DNA of 64,000 bases from Eudorina sp. 2006-703-Eu-15 (Eukaryota > Chlorophyta > Chlorophyceae > Chlamydomonadales > Volvocaceae): assembly GCA_003117195.1 (NCBI GenBank), contig BDSI01000084.1:64501-128500 (forward strand), read 5' to 3'. Positions 1 through 11,900 of this stretch are shown piece after piece. Positions within the stretch are counted from its first letter, which is position 1; each line of letters starts with the position of its first letter. The translations under genes were made by a program, and so were the position numbers. The notes below the pieces were generated by a model. The model was not told the origin of the DNA and searched no databases. It saw only the letters and a program-made list of their open reading frames with translations.

Positions 1-3000
1 GTGCCAAGGGTGGCTGACGCGCCCGCTGGCGGCGTCGGCGGCGGCGCCGCCGCCGCCTGCGCGGCCGTCGGCGCGGCGGGCTCGTCAGCGGCGGCGGCAG
101 TGGCGCCGCCGCTGCCCGATGGGGCTGCCCCCGCTTCCGAACCCGCGGGCGCATCTGCCGGCGGCGGCGGCGGCGGTGGCGGCAGCGGCGGCGGCGGCAG
201 CGGCGGCGGCGGTAGCGGCGGCAATGGGAGCTGCCGCCGCAGCGCCGCCAAGCCAAGCAGAGCGACGTCGCTGGCTGGAAGCCCGCCCAGTCGTTGTTGC
301 GGGTGGTGCAACAGCCCGGCGCCGAAGCCGCCGCCGCCCATGCACTGTCCCGTGAAAAGCAAGCCGCTTTCGACGCTGCCGGCCGCCGAGCCGGCGGCGC
401 CGACGTCGCCGACCCGCGGCCGCGTTCGGGCGGCTCCGCGGCGGGCATCGCCGTCGCCGTCAGTCCCGCTCTCGCCTCCGCCGCCGCCTCCGCCGCCGCC
501 AGCGCTGCTCAGCCCGTCACTCCGCCGCCGCCGCCGCGATCCAGCACGTCCTCCCGCCCGACCCGCCCTCGCGTCGCTTCCCGTTTCCAAGCCCTGGCTT
601 CTCCCAGACCCGGACGCGCTGCCACCTGCTGCCGCCGCCGCCGCCGCCGCCGGCGTCCCGCCCATCCCCACGTCCTCCGTGCCGCTGCCACTCGCGCGGC
701 GGCCCGCCGGCGGGTACGGCAAACCACAGAGGCCTGCACCACCCTGGCCGCCGCCACCTCCGCCGCCGCCGCCGCCGTCGCCGCCTCCGCCTCCGCCGGA
801 CGCATCTCCGGCGTCCGCTGGGATGGCGTCAATCACTGCCGCTGGTACGACACGGGTGGGGCTCTTGGGCCCGGGCGGATTCCGCGCGTAGGAGTTGATG
901 CAGCGCTTGGTGCGGGTGGTGGCGATCTTGGAGTCTAGGATGCGGTGGATGTGCTCTCGTACATTCTGGTGGTTGTGGTTGTCGGTTGGTGGTTGATTGT
1001 CGTGATGGGTTCGCGGCGCAGGAGCGGCAGGGCGGGCAGGATAATGCACGGGCAAAATGGTCGTTATACTGTTTTCGAGGTTTTGATGCGCAAGGTATAT
1101 TTATTATACATATATTATGATATGATATAGTATCATACATATACATGGAGGGTCCAGGCCGGCGACGTCGCGCACCCGGCGCGTATTTGAGTAATGATGT
1201 GGTGGGTTGCGGTGTTGTCAGCGTCAGCCCGACGGAGTGGGAGCGGCGGCAACGCAGCAGCAACGGTTGCGACTCAGACGGCTTGGTTGCGAAAGTGGGC
1301 GGCGGCCGCGGCAGTAGCAGCCGGGGGTGTTTCGCCGGGTAGACCGCCCAGGGGGGTAGATCGCCCAAGGGGGTCTGAATGGCCCGGTGCGGCAGAAGCA
1401 CCGAGCGCACAAACCGAGACACAGCCGGAGACGGAACCGGCTAGGAGGGGACCGGCCCGAGAACGGCCAGAGCCCTAGCACAGGGCCGGAGGACTTTCCG
1501 CGGTTTCGCTACCTCAAAGGAGGGACATAAGGGCTCAGTCGGGGTCGCACAAAGCCTACTAGCCGACGCGTATATATTTTACTGCTGCGACAAAGCAGCG
1601 TGGAGCTCAGCGAATCACGAGCCGTCCGACTGCCCCCCCGCACAGCGACCCGTACAGCAAAATCGTACATACTCGTACCTGCAGGTCGTACGAGTTGAGC
1701 AGCTGCGGCAGGTTGAGCTGCACCCCCGATGTGCTCCCCCGGAACGTCACAACGGCCTGGTCCCACGCCGCCGCCGCCTCCCGCTCCGTGTCGTACATCC
1801 CCAGCTGGTGTACGGCGCCGCGGTAGCAGAACTGCGCGCGCCAGCGGCCGCCGGGCGTGCGGTACACTCCCGTATACTTGGACGAGCGCATGGCGAAGCC
1901 CAGCCGGCCGTCGGACTGCACCCGCCGCGGCTTCATCTTGCGCAGGTTGCCGGCGCCGGGCGGCCGACCGTGGCCAATGCGCCGCCGTCCTGCCCCCGCC
2001 GCGCCGTCCGCGCCGTCGTCTCCCCCGTCGTCTTCCCCCTCGCCGTCACCGTCGCCATCCCCGCCGTCGCCGTCACCATCGACGCCGCGGCCATAGTCCT
2101 CGGACGTCAGGCCGCCCTCGCCGCCGTCGCTGTCCTGCGCAAATGCGGCGGCGCTGACGCCGCGTGCGGCGCGCACGCCGGGTCCGCCGCCGCCGGGTCC
2201 GCCGCCGCTGCGCCGTCCGCCGCCGCGGGCCTGCCGCTTCGCCTCTCGCAGGTTGTAATCCTCGTCGCTGTCGTCCTCACCGCCCTCGCTGCCGGCCGTG
2301 ACGCGCTGCCGCCGCCGCCGCGGCCGCTGGCGGGTCTGCTCCTCCGCCTCGCCTTCCGCCGCCGCGGCGCCGTCGTCACCCTCCGCCGCCGCCGCGGGAA
2401 CGCCGTCATCTCCCAGGCCGTCGCCCCCCTCCTGCGCCGCCGCCGCCGCCGCCGCCGCCGCTGCCTGGCCCGCCCACTGCACCCTCTTGCCGCCCGTACC
2501 GCTCACTCGTCGGGCGGCGCCCATCGCGGGAAGGTGGGCGCCCGCCGCCGCTGCGGGACCCGCGGGGCCCGCGGCCGTGTCGACCCAGCCGGCGGGGTTG
2601 GGCCGCTGCACCCCCAAGTCGGCAGGTGCTCCGCCGCCGCCGCCGCCGGCGGCGGCGGCGGCGAGAGTCGCATCGGCCGACCCCTCCCGCCCCGCCGGCC
2701 CTTTCATCGCGTCGCGAAGGAAGGCGACAAACGCATCCCCGGGCGCCGCGCCGGTGCGCTTCGAACTCGACCGGCGGCCTCTGGCCCCCGGCGGCAGCGC
2801 CAACTGCACATCCGCCGCCGCCGCCGGCGCCGCGCCGTCGCCGCCGGCGCCGTACCCAGGTGCCCTACGCCGCGCCGCCTCCGACCCCACCGCCGCCAGC
2901 TGCAGCAGGCGCTGCCGGTCCAGCGTCCCTGTCACCGGTGGCGCCGTGACGGCGGCGGCGGGCGCCGCCAGCGGCGGCGGTGGCGGCGGCGCGGTGGACC

Positions 3001-4583
3001 GCCAGGACCTCCCGCTGTGCCCTGTGCCCCGTGCCCCTGGGCCCCTGCCGGCAGCGACCGCAGCGGCACTGGCAGACCTCGCAGCAACGCCCTCACCCGA
3101 CACGTCCGCAGCGGCCGAACCCTTCGCCTCGTCTTTCTTCACCGGAAGCGGGTCGGGTAACTCAAACAGCCGACGGCCCTTCGACGACGCCTCCGTCGCC
3201 CGCCGTCGCCGCCGCTGCGCGCCGCCGCTGCCGCTCCCCGTCTCCGACTCGCTGCCGCCCACGGCGGCGGCGCCGCCGCCGGCCGTCGTACACCCCTCCG
3301 CGTCCCGCGCTCGCACGGCGCCGGCGGCGTCCCCGCTGCGGCCGCCGTCGGCGTCAGCGCCGGCGCCGTCCTCTGCGTCGCCGGCGGTGCCGGCGGTGAC
3401 CGAAACCCGGCGTTCCCGGTGCGGGCTCGGCAGCGGGCTCGCCGCCAGCAGCTGCAGCGCATCCAGGACCACAAGATCAGCACTGGCGAACGACTGGAGG
3501 CGCGCCGCTGACATCTCCTCCAAGCCGCCGCGGCGTTGGCCCCCGGGCGAAACGTCGTCCCTGTCCACGCCTGTGACGCCCGCGCCCGCGTCGGCGGCGA
3601 AGGCACCGCCGCTGCGCGCCGCGGCGGCGTCCTCGCCACCTCGCTGCGCCGCGCCGTCTGCGAAGGCCGTGGCGCTGCCGACGGCGGTGAAGTCCCGGGG
3701 GTCGCGGCCGTCTCGGCCAGTTGTAGCCTGAGCTTCCGGCGCCGGCGCCGCCGCTGCCTGGCCCGCAGCCGCCCCCAGCGGCGCGCCGTCGCCCGCGGCG
3801 CCACCAAAGCTCGGCATCCTTGGCAGCGTCACCGCCGCCGGCAGCGCCGGTGACGACAGAGCCGGCGGCGACGACGGCGGCGTTGGCTCCCGGGTGGCTG
3901 GGACGCGGTGCGTGGCCTCGGGACCGGAGAAGCTGGTCGGGCCACCCGCCGCCGCCACCGGCTTGTCGTACACCTTGGCGTCCGCTTCGACGAGCGAAGA
4001 TTGGGCCGCCGCCGCCGTCGGGCGCGGCGGCAGCGCGGCCTCGCCCTTCGCGGTGGCCTTGCCTGACGCGCGCGCGACCTTGCCGGTCGCGGCGGCGGCG
4101 GCGGCGGCAACGCCTTGGCCGCTCGTTTCTGCGCCCGTGCCACCCTTGTCGCCGACAGCGTCGACCGCCACCGCCAGAGTGGGGACAGCGCCGCTAGCAG
4201 ACTGCACCAGCGGCGGCGCCGCCACCGCCGCCGCCGCCGCCGCCGCCGGCGGCACCCCCAGACCGAACTGCGCCAGCGCGGGCAGCATCATTGCGGGGTG
4301 GAACACCCCCGGAAACTGCGCCGCGGCTGCGGCCGCTGCGGCGGCGGCGGCGGCGGCTGCCGCCGCCGCCGGCGCGGGTGGCGCCGTCAGCCCCGGCCAG
4401 CACAAGCCCGGCGGCAAACCCAGCGCGAGCCCCATCATGTTGGGCGGCATCATCATGCCAAAGGGCGGGCGCCACATCTGCTGGATCATGAGGGCCGCCG
4501 CGGCCTGCTGCTGCTGTTGCTGCAGCTGTAGGTGCAGCTGCAGCTGCTGCTGCTGCTGTTGACCTGCCCCCGCCAAGTGTTGT

Positions 4584-4615
<32 letters not shown>

Positions 4616-7600
4616 TTGCTGTTGTTGCTGCGCGCTCTGCGCCATTTGTTGGCTGAGCGCCAGAAACTGCAACGCGGCAGGCGCGAAGGGCGGCATTGCG
4701 AGGGAGGCCAGGACCTGCTGCTGTGCCTGCTGCAAATGCTGCTGCTGCTGTTGGTGCTGCTGGGCCGGCTGCTGCTGCTGCTCCTGGGGTGGAGGCGGCG
4801 GTACTGGTTGGAGGGCCGTCTGCGGCGCCGGCTGGGTCATGGAGGCCGGCAGGCTCATCTCCGACAGGAACGAATCCGCCAGGGCCGCCGCCGAGCTCGG
4901 CGTCGGCTTCTGCTGCTGTTGCTTCGGCTGCTGTCCGGAGGCAGCGGCGCTCGTCGGCCCCGTCTGCCCCGCCGGCCCCCGCTCCGCCAAGCCCGGCGCC
5001 TGTGCCGCCGACACCGCCGACGTATGGATGCTGCCAGGCATGTACGGCAGCGTCACGTCCCCGCCCGGCCCGACGGGAAGCGCCTGCGGTACGACCTGGC
5101 CGCTTATCCCGCCCGGCGCCGCGGCGGCACCCATCGGCGCGGTGGGCAAACCGAGCCAGGCCGGTGCGGCGGCGGCGGCGGATGTCGCTTGCATGGCGGC
5201 GGCGCTTGTTCCAGCTGTGGCAGTGCTCCAAGCGGGAGGCTGGCTGCCGGGTGCTGCGTTGACGGCCGACCCGCTCGCTTGCTGCTGCTGCTGCGCCGCC
5301 GCCGGGGACCCGGCTGGGAACCCGGTGGCCTGGAAGAAAGGCCCCGCCGGCAGGCCGGTGACGGCGCCAGCGACGCCAGGCGCGATTCCCCCGTTCAGCT
5401 GGGTTAGGGCCTGCTGCGGTTGCTGAGGGGCCGCACCACCACCACCACCACCACCCTGCAGGTCAGCAGCCGGGCCCTTGATGCGCCGCAGGGAGAGGCC
5501 CCCCGATGGCTGCGCCGCCGCCGCCGGCGCCGCCGCCGCCACGGGCGACGAGGAAGCCACGCCAAGCGACGCTCCGCCGCCCTGCGCAGGGTCCAGCACG
5601 TTGCCGCCGGCCGCCGGCGCAAGGAGGGTGCCCAATCCGGCGGCCGCCGGCGCCACACGGTCCGACCCGTGGGTCACGCCGGCGCAGCTGCCGGGCACCT
5701 GCTGCAAGCCCAGGGTCGCGTGTTGCAGGGTGGAACCCATACCGGCGCTGCTGCCGGCGGTGCCGCCGGCAGCGCACGCCAGTGTGTTGCCGTACAACTG
5801 GGCTTGGGGCTGGGCCTGGCGGAGGGCGGGCAGCGGCCCACCGAGCGGCACGGCCGCGGTGAAGGAGGTGGCAGCCTCCGGGGAGGCCTGCAGCGGATGG
5901 CGGCAGGGAGGAGGGTTTAGAGGTAGGAGTCAGCCATGTTCTCCGGGGCGTTTGTGGTTGGGGGGAACATGACGTCGTGTTGATGTGGATGTCGTGACTG
6001 CTGTACAGTACGGTACGACCCGTGCGGAGTTGGGCCGTGGGGGGCGAGGTAGCATCCCTGTTCTCTCAGAGTCCGGCGCCCCCCCCCCGTGTTGGGGTGT
6101 GTCGTCACGTTGCTGAGCGATCGCCTTGACAGTGGCATTGCCGAGCCACTGTCGTTACTTTGACACGGCAGGGACACCCCGATGACGGATTGACATGCAT
6201 CTTGCTGTGCCAGCGCGGGCGCGCAGAGTGTGCCGCACACACCGCGGGAGGTCGTCCGGCGTCGTGCGCTGATGGACGGGCTTTGGAACGGCGGCGGCTT
6301 TGTTGCACTGCCGACATACGGCCCACTCATCGGGGCACGAACATACCTGGACGCCATTGAAGAGGTTTGGCGGCACACGGCTGTCGCTCCAGCCCGGTGG
6401 CAACGTGGTGCCGCCGTCACCTGTGGAGGATAATAGGAAAGTTGAGGTTTGTTGAAAGGCAAGTTCTCAGCGTGCAGCATGCGTTCAACCGCATGCAAGC
6501 AAGTGTCAGAACCCTTGTTCGGGCGCACTTCGCACCCGCGTACCCGGGCGACTTATCGCCACAGGAGACACAGTGAGCCATGCGTACTTATTTTACGGGT
6601 CGAAATGATTGGTCGCGCGCGTAACAACAAGCAAGTGCGCGCGACTACATGCAAGCCAGAGAGACTGACCTTGCAATTGGAAGGATGCATTCTTGGTTGC
6701 TGTGGCATCCAAATGAAATGTAGGAAAGGCTCGTTGACCAGAAGAAGACGAAACAAAACCGTCCGCTAGGCTCCCGCCAAGTCCGCCCACAAGCCCCTGC
6801 TGCTGCTCCCAGAAATATGACGAGCTACCACCAATTAACGGGTGCTGTCCCTGCGATACTGCAGCCATGTTGTGCGGCTGGAGCATCTCGGTCCTTGCAT
6901 AGCCCTTCTGGGTTAGAGACACTGGCGACGCGAGGGCGGAGGAGCAAGGTGCCTCTTGTCGCTGTGGTAATGCAGGTGCAGACGTTTGTGAAACTGGAAC
7001 GCTGTACTCTTCTGTCGGCTTGCAGTCTGCTAGTCGCGCCGTCCTCGAGCCTGCGTCCCTCCGCTCACACACACGGCTTACAAAGCCGACAGCTTCTTTT
7101 AATGCTCCTGTCTTGAACGGAGAGCTTTCGTGGACTGCGTGTTCTCCGTCGTGATTCCGACTCAATTGACGTGGCGCGCCATGAAAAGCGCCACTAGCTT
7201 TGACAAAAGGCTTGTTATGATATAACAATACTTCTGGAGTTGTTGGTGGCTGCTGACAGCCCGATGCTGGCGCGACACACGTAAGTTTACTTGCAGCTGT
7301 GAGGAAGAAAGAGAAGGGTAACGATAAGGGGAGTGAAGTCGTGGCAGTTTGCGGCGTATGAAATGATATGAAGAATAACGGGCGAGTCTTGTAATTGCCT
7401 TGACGAGGACAGTTGCTAACGGAAAGTGCTTCCCGCGCCCTCCCACGCCGGCCTCACGCAAAGCTAAAATATTGGACACCTCCAAGCTTCCATCACAAAC
7501 GCCACAGCTTCCTTAACTGCTGCTGACAAGCTTTGTGCAGCGCAACGTTTGCTCAGACTCATCGATTTCGGTCTCACCTGTCCCCGCTGAAAGCGGCCCT

Positions 7601-7686
7601 TCAGGTCGCCCATGGCGTCCACTAATGGTCGGAGTTTCCTGTGAGCTAGCTGCTGTCGCATGGCCGCCAGCCGCCGGCTCCGTCAT
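1..7686 (-). CDS. AP2/ERF-domain transcription factor, partial (3' end beyond the left edge)
   Basis: Probable nuclear DNA-binding regulator. Three exons fit. Exon 1 (7686-7578) starts at the ATG of MTEPAAGG and ends at a GTGAG donor. Exon 2 (7296-6670) has a CCTCACAG acceptor and GTCAGT donor, and its phase matches exon 1. The giant exon runs from about 5890 to 1679. A further open exon (about 934 or 920 to 1) reads IATTRTKRCINSYARN and continues off the window. The AP2 domain lies at about 1890-1700 and shows SSKYTGVYRTPGGRWRAQF and the downstream MYDTEREAAAAWDQAV pattern, ending LNLPQ. The giant exon is otherwise low complexity: poly-Gln (about 4510-4640), poly-Ala (about 4320-4375) and acidic Asp/Gly runs, as in transactivation regions. 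The exon 2 to giant exon junction does not match in phase, so a small exon may be missing near 5917-6450. Linking exons 1-2 to the AP2 exon is inference; the AP2 domain itself is clear. Confidence 0.75.
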
Positions 7687-8993
7687 GTCCAGTCGTTGCG
7701 GTCCGTGGGTCACTCGAAAGGTTTCGGAAAATGCTCTTATTAAGTGTTTAAGCGTAGCAGGAGCGAGCGCGAGCAAAAATCGGCACGGTATTTGGACAAA
7801 ACTGCAAGCTTCGCCCTGAGCTTGCCGACCTGAACTTGGTGGCCGGTATAAATGCTGCACGCGTGGGAAACAGTTGCAGGCCTGGCTGAACCCCTAAATA
7901 TTCGGCCAGGAAGGCCCAAGCAAGCAAACCGCCGACACAAGCCTGACAAGGAAGGTTGAAGGTTACGATCTGCAGTAACCTAGAATTCGAAGCCATGATC
8001 AGTTATGATGCACTTGCGCAGAGGCTGAGTCCAGAGAACCACGGGGCGTCGGCTATATGTTCATTCCTTTGACCTGCACGACACACCAAGCCGACGAGGC
8101 CGACATCGGCACGTCATCCTGAGCGACATGCCGGCGCCGTCCTGCGATCAGATTCCTCACGCCAAGGCGGCGCCTGAAAGCGCCGTCCCGCCACGCTTTT
8201 CAACAGAGGATACTGCAGGCACTGAAGTGGTGAAGTTCCTCTGCGGCAAGCAGGCCCCAAATGTTACAATCTGTTACAAGCATTGCATCTGACGAAAATG
8301 CCACCTGCGCGAACTACAAGGTCGCCGAGAGACGCCGAGGGCTTCACGGTCACCGTATCGCCGAAAGCAGAACCATTCCTCGACGTATCTGCATCTGCTT
8401 GCGCGGCCAGGCCAACGGCCCATCACCCACAAAGAGCATGGGCACGACCGTCCCTTCATGTGCGCGCTCGCTTCGCCTTGTGACCTGCGGTTTGATGCAG
8501 ATGTCGATGGAACACGAGATAGTAAGAAAGTGGGAAACCAAAGGCAGCTAGCCAAGCATTCCGCTTCCTTGGCGTTGAGCAATCAAGTACGCACGGTTGG
8601 TGGAACGCGCTGCCTCTAAACCTCTCCAAACAGAAGAGAAGACGGTGGCCTGCGCGCCATCACAGCACAAACTGGGGTGCCAAAGATGCAAAGAAGCGAG
8701 TAAGCACGCAGTTCTGACGTGAGGCAACCTATGAGCATATCGCACAAGCGCCGCTGGGGTCATGCACGTCTTGACTGCACAGGCAGATATCTCGCGCGGG
8801 GGACTACGCCCGGCGACTCCGCTGTGGGGCGCTCGGAGAGGCACGGAGAGGCCCGCCCCCGTGATGGCCTGCTGCACCGCCCCATGTTTAGTTTCGGAGC
8901 ACCGTCCCTTTGGAGGTGAATCGGCCCTTCGGCATCCGCTACTCCCAAATTCCGCCGCCAGCTGGCAGCTGCTCCCAACCCGTCGCCACCGGT
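7687..8993. other. Intergenic and UTR stretch between the AP2 gene start and the DTW-gene stop
   Basis: I see no convincing coding exon here. The right part is the likely 3' UTR of the minus-strand DTW-domain gene, ending near two TGTAA signals at about 8264-8278. The left part should hold the upstream region of the AP2 gene. The short open frames show no family signature. Confidence 0.4.
8264..8278 (-). terminator. Two TGTAA polyadenylation signals, likely for the DTW-domain gene
   Basis: TTACA on the plus strand at 8264-8268 and 8274-8278 reads TGTAA on the minus strand, the standard volvocine polyadenylation signal. They lie about 720 bp past the stop codon at 8994, a plausible 3' UTR length. 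Confidence 0.45.
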
Positions 8994-11900
8994 CTAGACC
9001 CGCAGGAGCTGCTCCCACATCGCCGCACCAGTGTCATCTCCCGTCATGTCCTCCGCCCCAGCGCCCTCGCCGGCGCGCCCGGCTTCGGCCGCTGCTGCCT
9101 TTGCTACGGACGACGGTGGTGGTGGTGGTTGAGTTGGTGCTGCTGCGGCGGCGGCTGCCCCTGCAGCCACTTCCCCTGCTCCGCCCTCCCGCAGGCCGCA
9201 CTCCGCTGTTCCGCCGCCACCATCGCCGCTTGCGCTGCCCGCGCCCGCGCCGACGCACGCATCGCCAGCAGCCGCTCCTGTGCAAGGTGGCAGGGACTGG
9301 AGCTCCGCACCCGCACCCGGGCGCATGGCTTCTCCCTCTGCTGCTGCTGCTTGTTCCTCCGCCCGACGATCAACAGGCGGCGAGCTCGCTTGACACCCGC
9401 AGCCGCCGCCGTTTTCTGGACCGGCGACCCTGCTCGCGTCCTCCGCATGCCCGCCGCCTGCCACTGCGCCAGAGTTCGTCCCAGGCCCCTCTTCCCGTCC
9501 CTGCATCTGGCGTTGCCCCTGCCCCTGCTGATTCTTCTGCTTCTGCTGCTTTGCTTGCTGCTGCCTCTTCTGCTGCTGCAGCGTCTGCTGATGTCGCTGG
9601 TGCTGTTTACCGTCTGCTTGCTGTTGCAATCGCGCGTCGCCGCAGAGGGCTGCCTCCGGGTCAGCAACACGGTCGCTGCCCCCTTCCTGGCCCTGACCTT
9701 GACCGGGGCCCTGCGCCGGCCCAGCCGCCCCCTGCAACCGCTTCTGCGCCGCCTCCTGCACCAACTGGTGCTGGTACACGAAGTACCAGAGCAGGTTGTC
9801 GAAGGCGTGCGGCGCCGTGAACCGCGGGTCGGTCAGTTTGCCCTGCTCCTCACGTGAGGGTACGGCAGGACGGGGCGCGGCAGCAGTGGCGGCACGCAGG
9901 AGCCTCAGCGAAATCCGATTCCAATTCCGATTCCGATTCCGTTACCGATTCCGTTACCGATTCCGATTCCGATTCCCGGCGCCGCGGGACGAAGCGACCA
10001 ACCGACAAGAATGCGAAGGACCCGGGTGAGAGCGGTTCAGTCCTCTGGGCGAGCCCACGTGCGGCGCCGCATGGGGATTTGTCAATCGCGTCGCGGACGT
10101 GCCGTAAAGATGCATATGCCCCGCGGGGATGCATGCACCCCCGCACGGGGCCGTGCGCGGCCCCTCTGGACTCCCCTCCGTGCCAGCCCCTGACCGCACC
10201 CGGCGCCGGCGCCCAATGTCATGTGCGACCTGCGCGCCCGTCTGGACTCCGGGCCTTACTTCGTATTTACGGGATCCAGGCGGCCGGCTCAGCAGCATGA
10301 TCGCATCCCGGTGCACCGGACCCTCGAATTTCCACCAGTGACTGTGTGCGTTGTTGGGCGGTTGGGTGACGTCATGCCCAGGCAAGTTGCTGCTGTACTG
10401 CGGCCGTTATGAGGATGTGTCTCTGCGCCCATCTCGACCCCGGTGTGTGGGGTCATGACGGCGCAGCGGCCCTTCCCCCTGGCTGGTGCGCCCGGGTTTA
10501 TTTCTGGGTACGGAGTTTTTCTTATGTTTTTCCCCCCTGTACGCTTCTCGACCGACCGAGGGCTCGCGACCTGCCAACACCCCGCATCGCGACAGAGCAG
10601 CCGCCCCCCCCCCCGGGCTCCGGGGTTCGGGGTTTGGCCGCTGGGCGGTTCCGTAATCCGTCTCGTGATGTCGCTCCCCCGACTTACCTGCCTCCTTTCA
10701 TATCAATGATGTTACAGTGGACCCCTCTCCTTTGTCCTGCTGCCCAACGTGCAATGTATCCTGTTTTCCTACCTCCTAAATTACACCCAGTCCCAAGGCC
10801 GGGCCGGGCCGGGCTGTGGGCCCCCGGCGGCGTAAGCCCCGGGGCGTAGCTTCCGCAGCCCCGACCCAGCCCCCACCCCCGCCCCACCAACGCCCCGCCA
10901 TGGCCCTTCCCCCCACCTTCTTGGCCATGGCGTCCAGGCAGAAGTACAGCGCCTCCACGGTGCACACGCCCTCCTCCGCCACGCCGCGGGTATGGAAGCG
11001 CCAGAACGCCGACCGCGTCTCCCGCAGCCGCACCGCCCGCATCGCCTGGAAGGCCTCCGTGCGGATCAGCTCGCCCGCCTTCTTCCTGCGCTCCGAAACC
11101 AACAGCCCACAGGGCCCCCAGGTGCCCGGCCCGGCCAAGGCCAGGCCGAGACGGCCAGGGCCGGAGATGCGGGGTCGGTGCTCCAGGCCCGACACGAGGA
11201 GGTGCCGTACAGCACCAAGGAGGTACGGCATCCCAGGGCGGAAGCCCCCGAGTGAGCGGAATTGGAAGTTCGGGACTTGAGGACCCACCGCCATCTTGCG
11301 CCACAAACCCACGACCCACTCGCGAAGCCACCGGTAATGGGGGAGGGGGGGACGGGGGCCATCCGGCCGGCCATCGGTTCGTGGCTGCCTGCTGCCGCCT
11401 TTTCCCAAACCCCAGCTGATCGGCTCCGCGCCCCAGCCCCACGGCGGCGACCCGGCGCGGCGGTTTCGCTGTCCGTTGCAGTCCGTTTCCAGGTGTGCAA
11501 GTACAGACTAGAGTAAATATCTGTGGCCAGCGTTGGCAGCCGGGCGAACGGATATGGGCGTGTCATATTTTCCATCCCAAAACCCAGATCAGCTGCCTCA
11601 CGCAAATGGCTCCCCACCTCACCTCACCCCCCACGGCCTCACGGTCAGCACTCACCACCTGGAATCAATGATGAAGAGGCGGTCGATGGAGTCGGGCTCC
11701 AGCTGCTCAATGTCCAGTGCGTTGTCGCTGGGGAACAGGACTGCGCAGCGCGCGGGGTCGACGTCGGAGGGCACTTTGGCCATGCTGCGCGGCGAGCGAG
11801 CAGGTCACCCCGGCGGCGGAGGGAAATGAGGGAGAGGGGGCCGCAGCGCTTAGGACATCAGTGGACATGTATCGGGGGGGAGCGGCGCGGCCGGGCAACC

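Noticed and set aside
1..938. Plus-strand Ala/Pro/Gly-rich frames at the left edge.
   Set aside because: GC-rich low-complexity DNA leaves several frames open; the minus-strand frame continues the AP2 gene and explains the region better.
5917..6528. Minus-strand frame ending NAPENMADSYL as the AP2-gene start exon.
   Set aside because: It stops before the giant exon with no GT donor after the ATG; it more likely covers the 3' end of an intron, though a small exon here is possible.
7842..7860. TATAAAT near 7848 as a promoter for the AP2 gene.
   Set aside because: It reads TATAAA on the plus strand, opposite to the gene.
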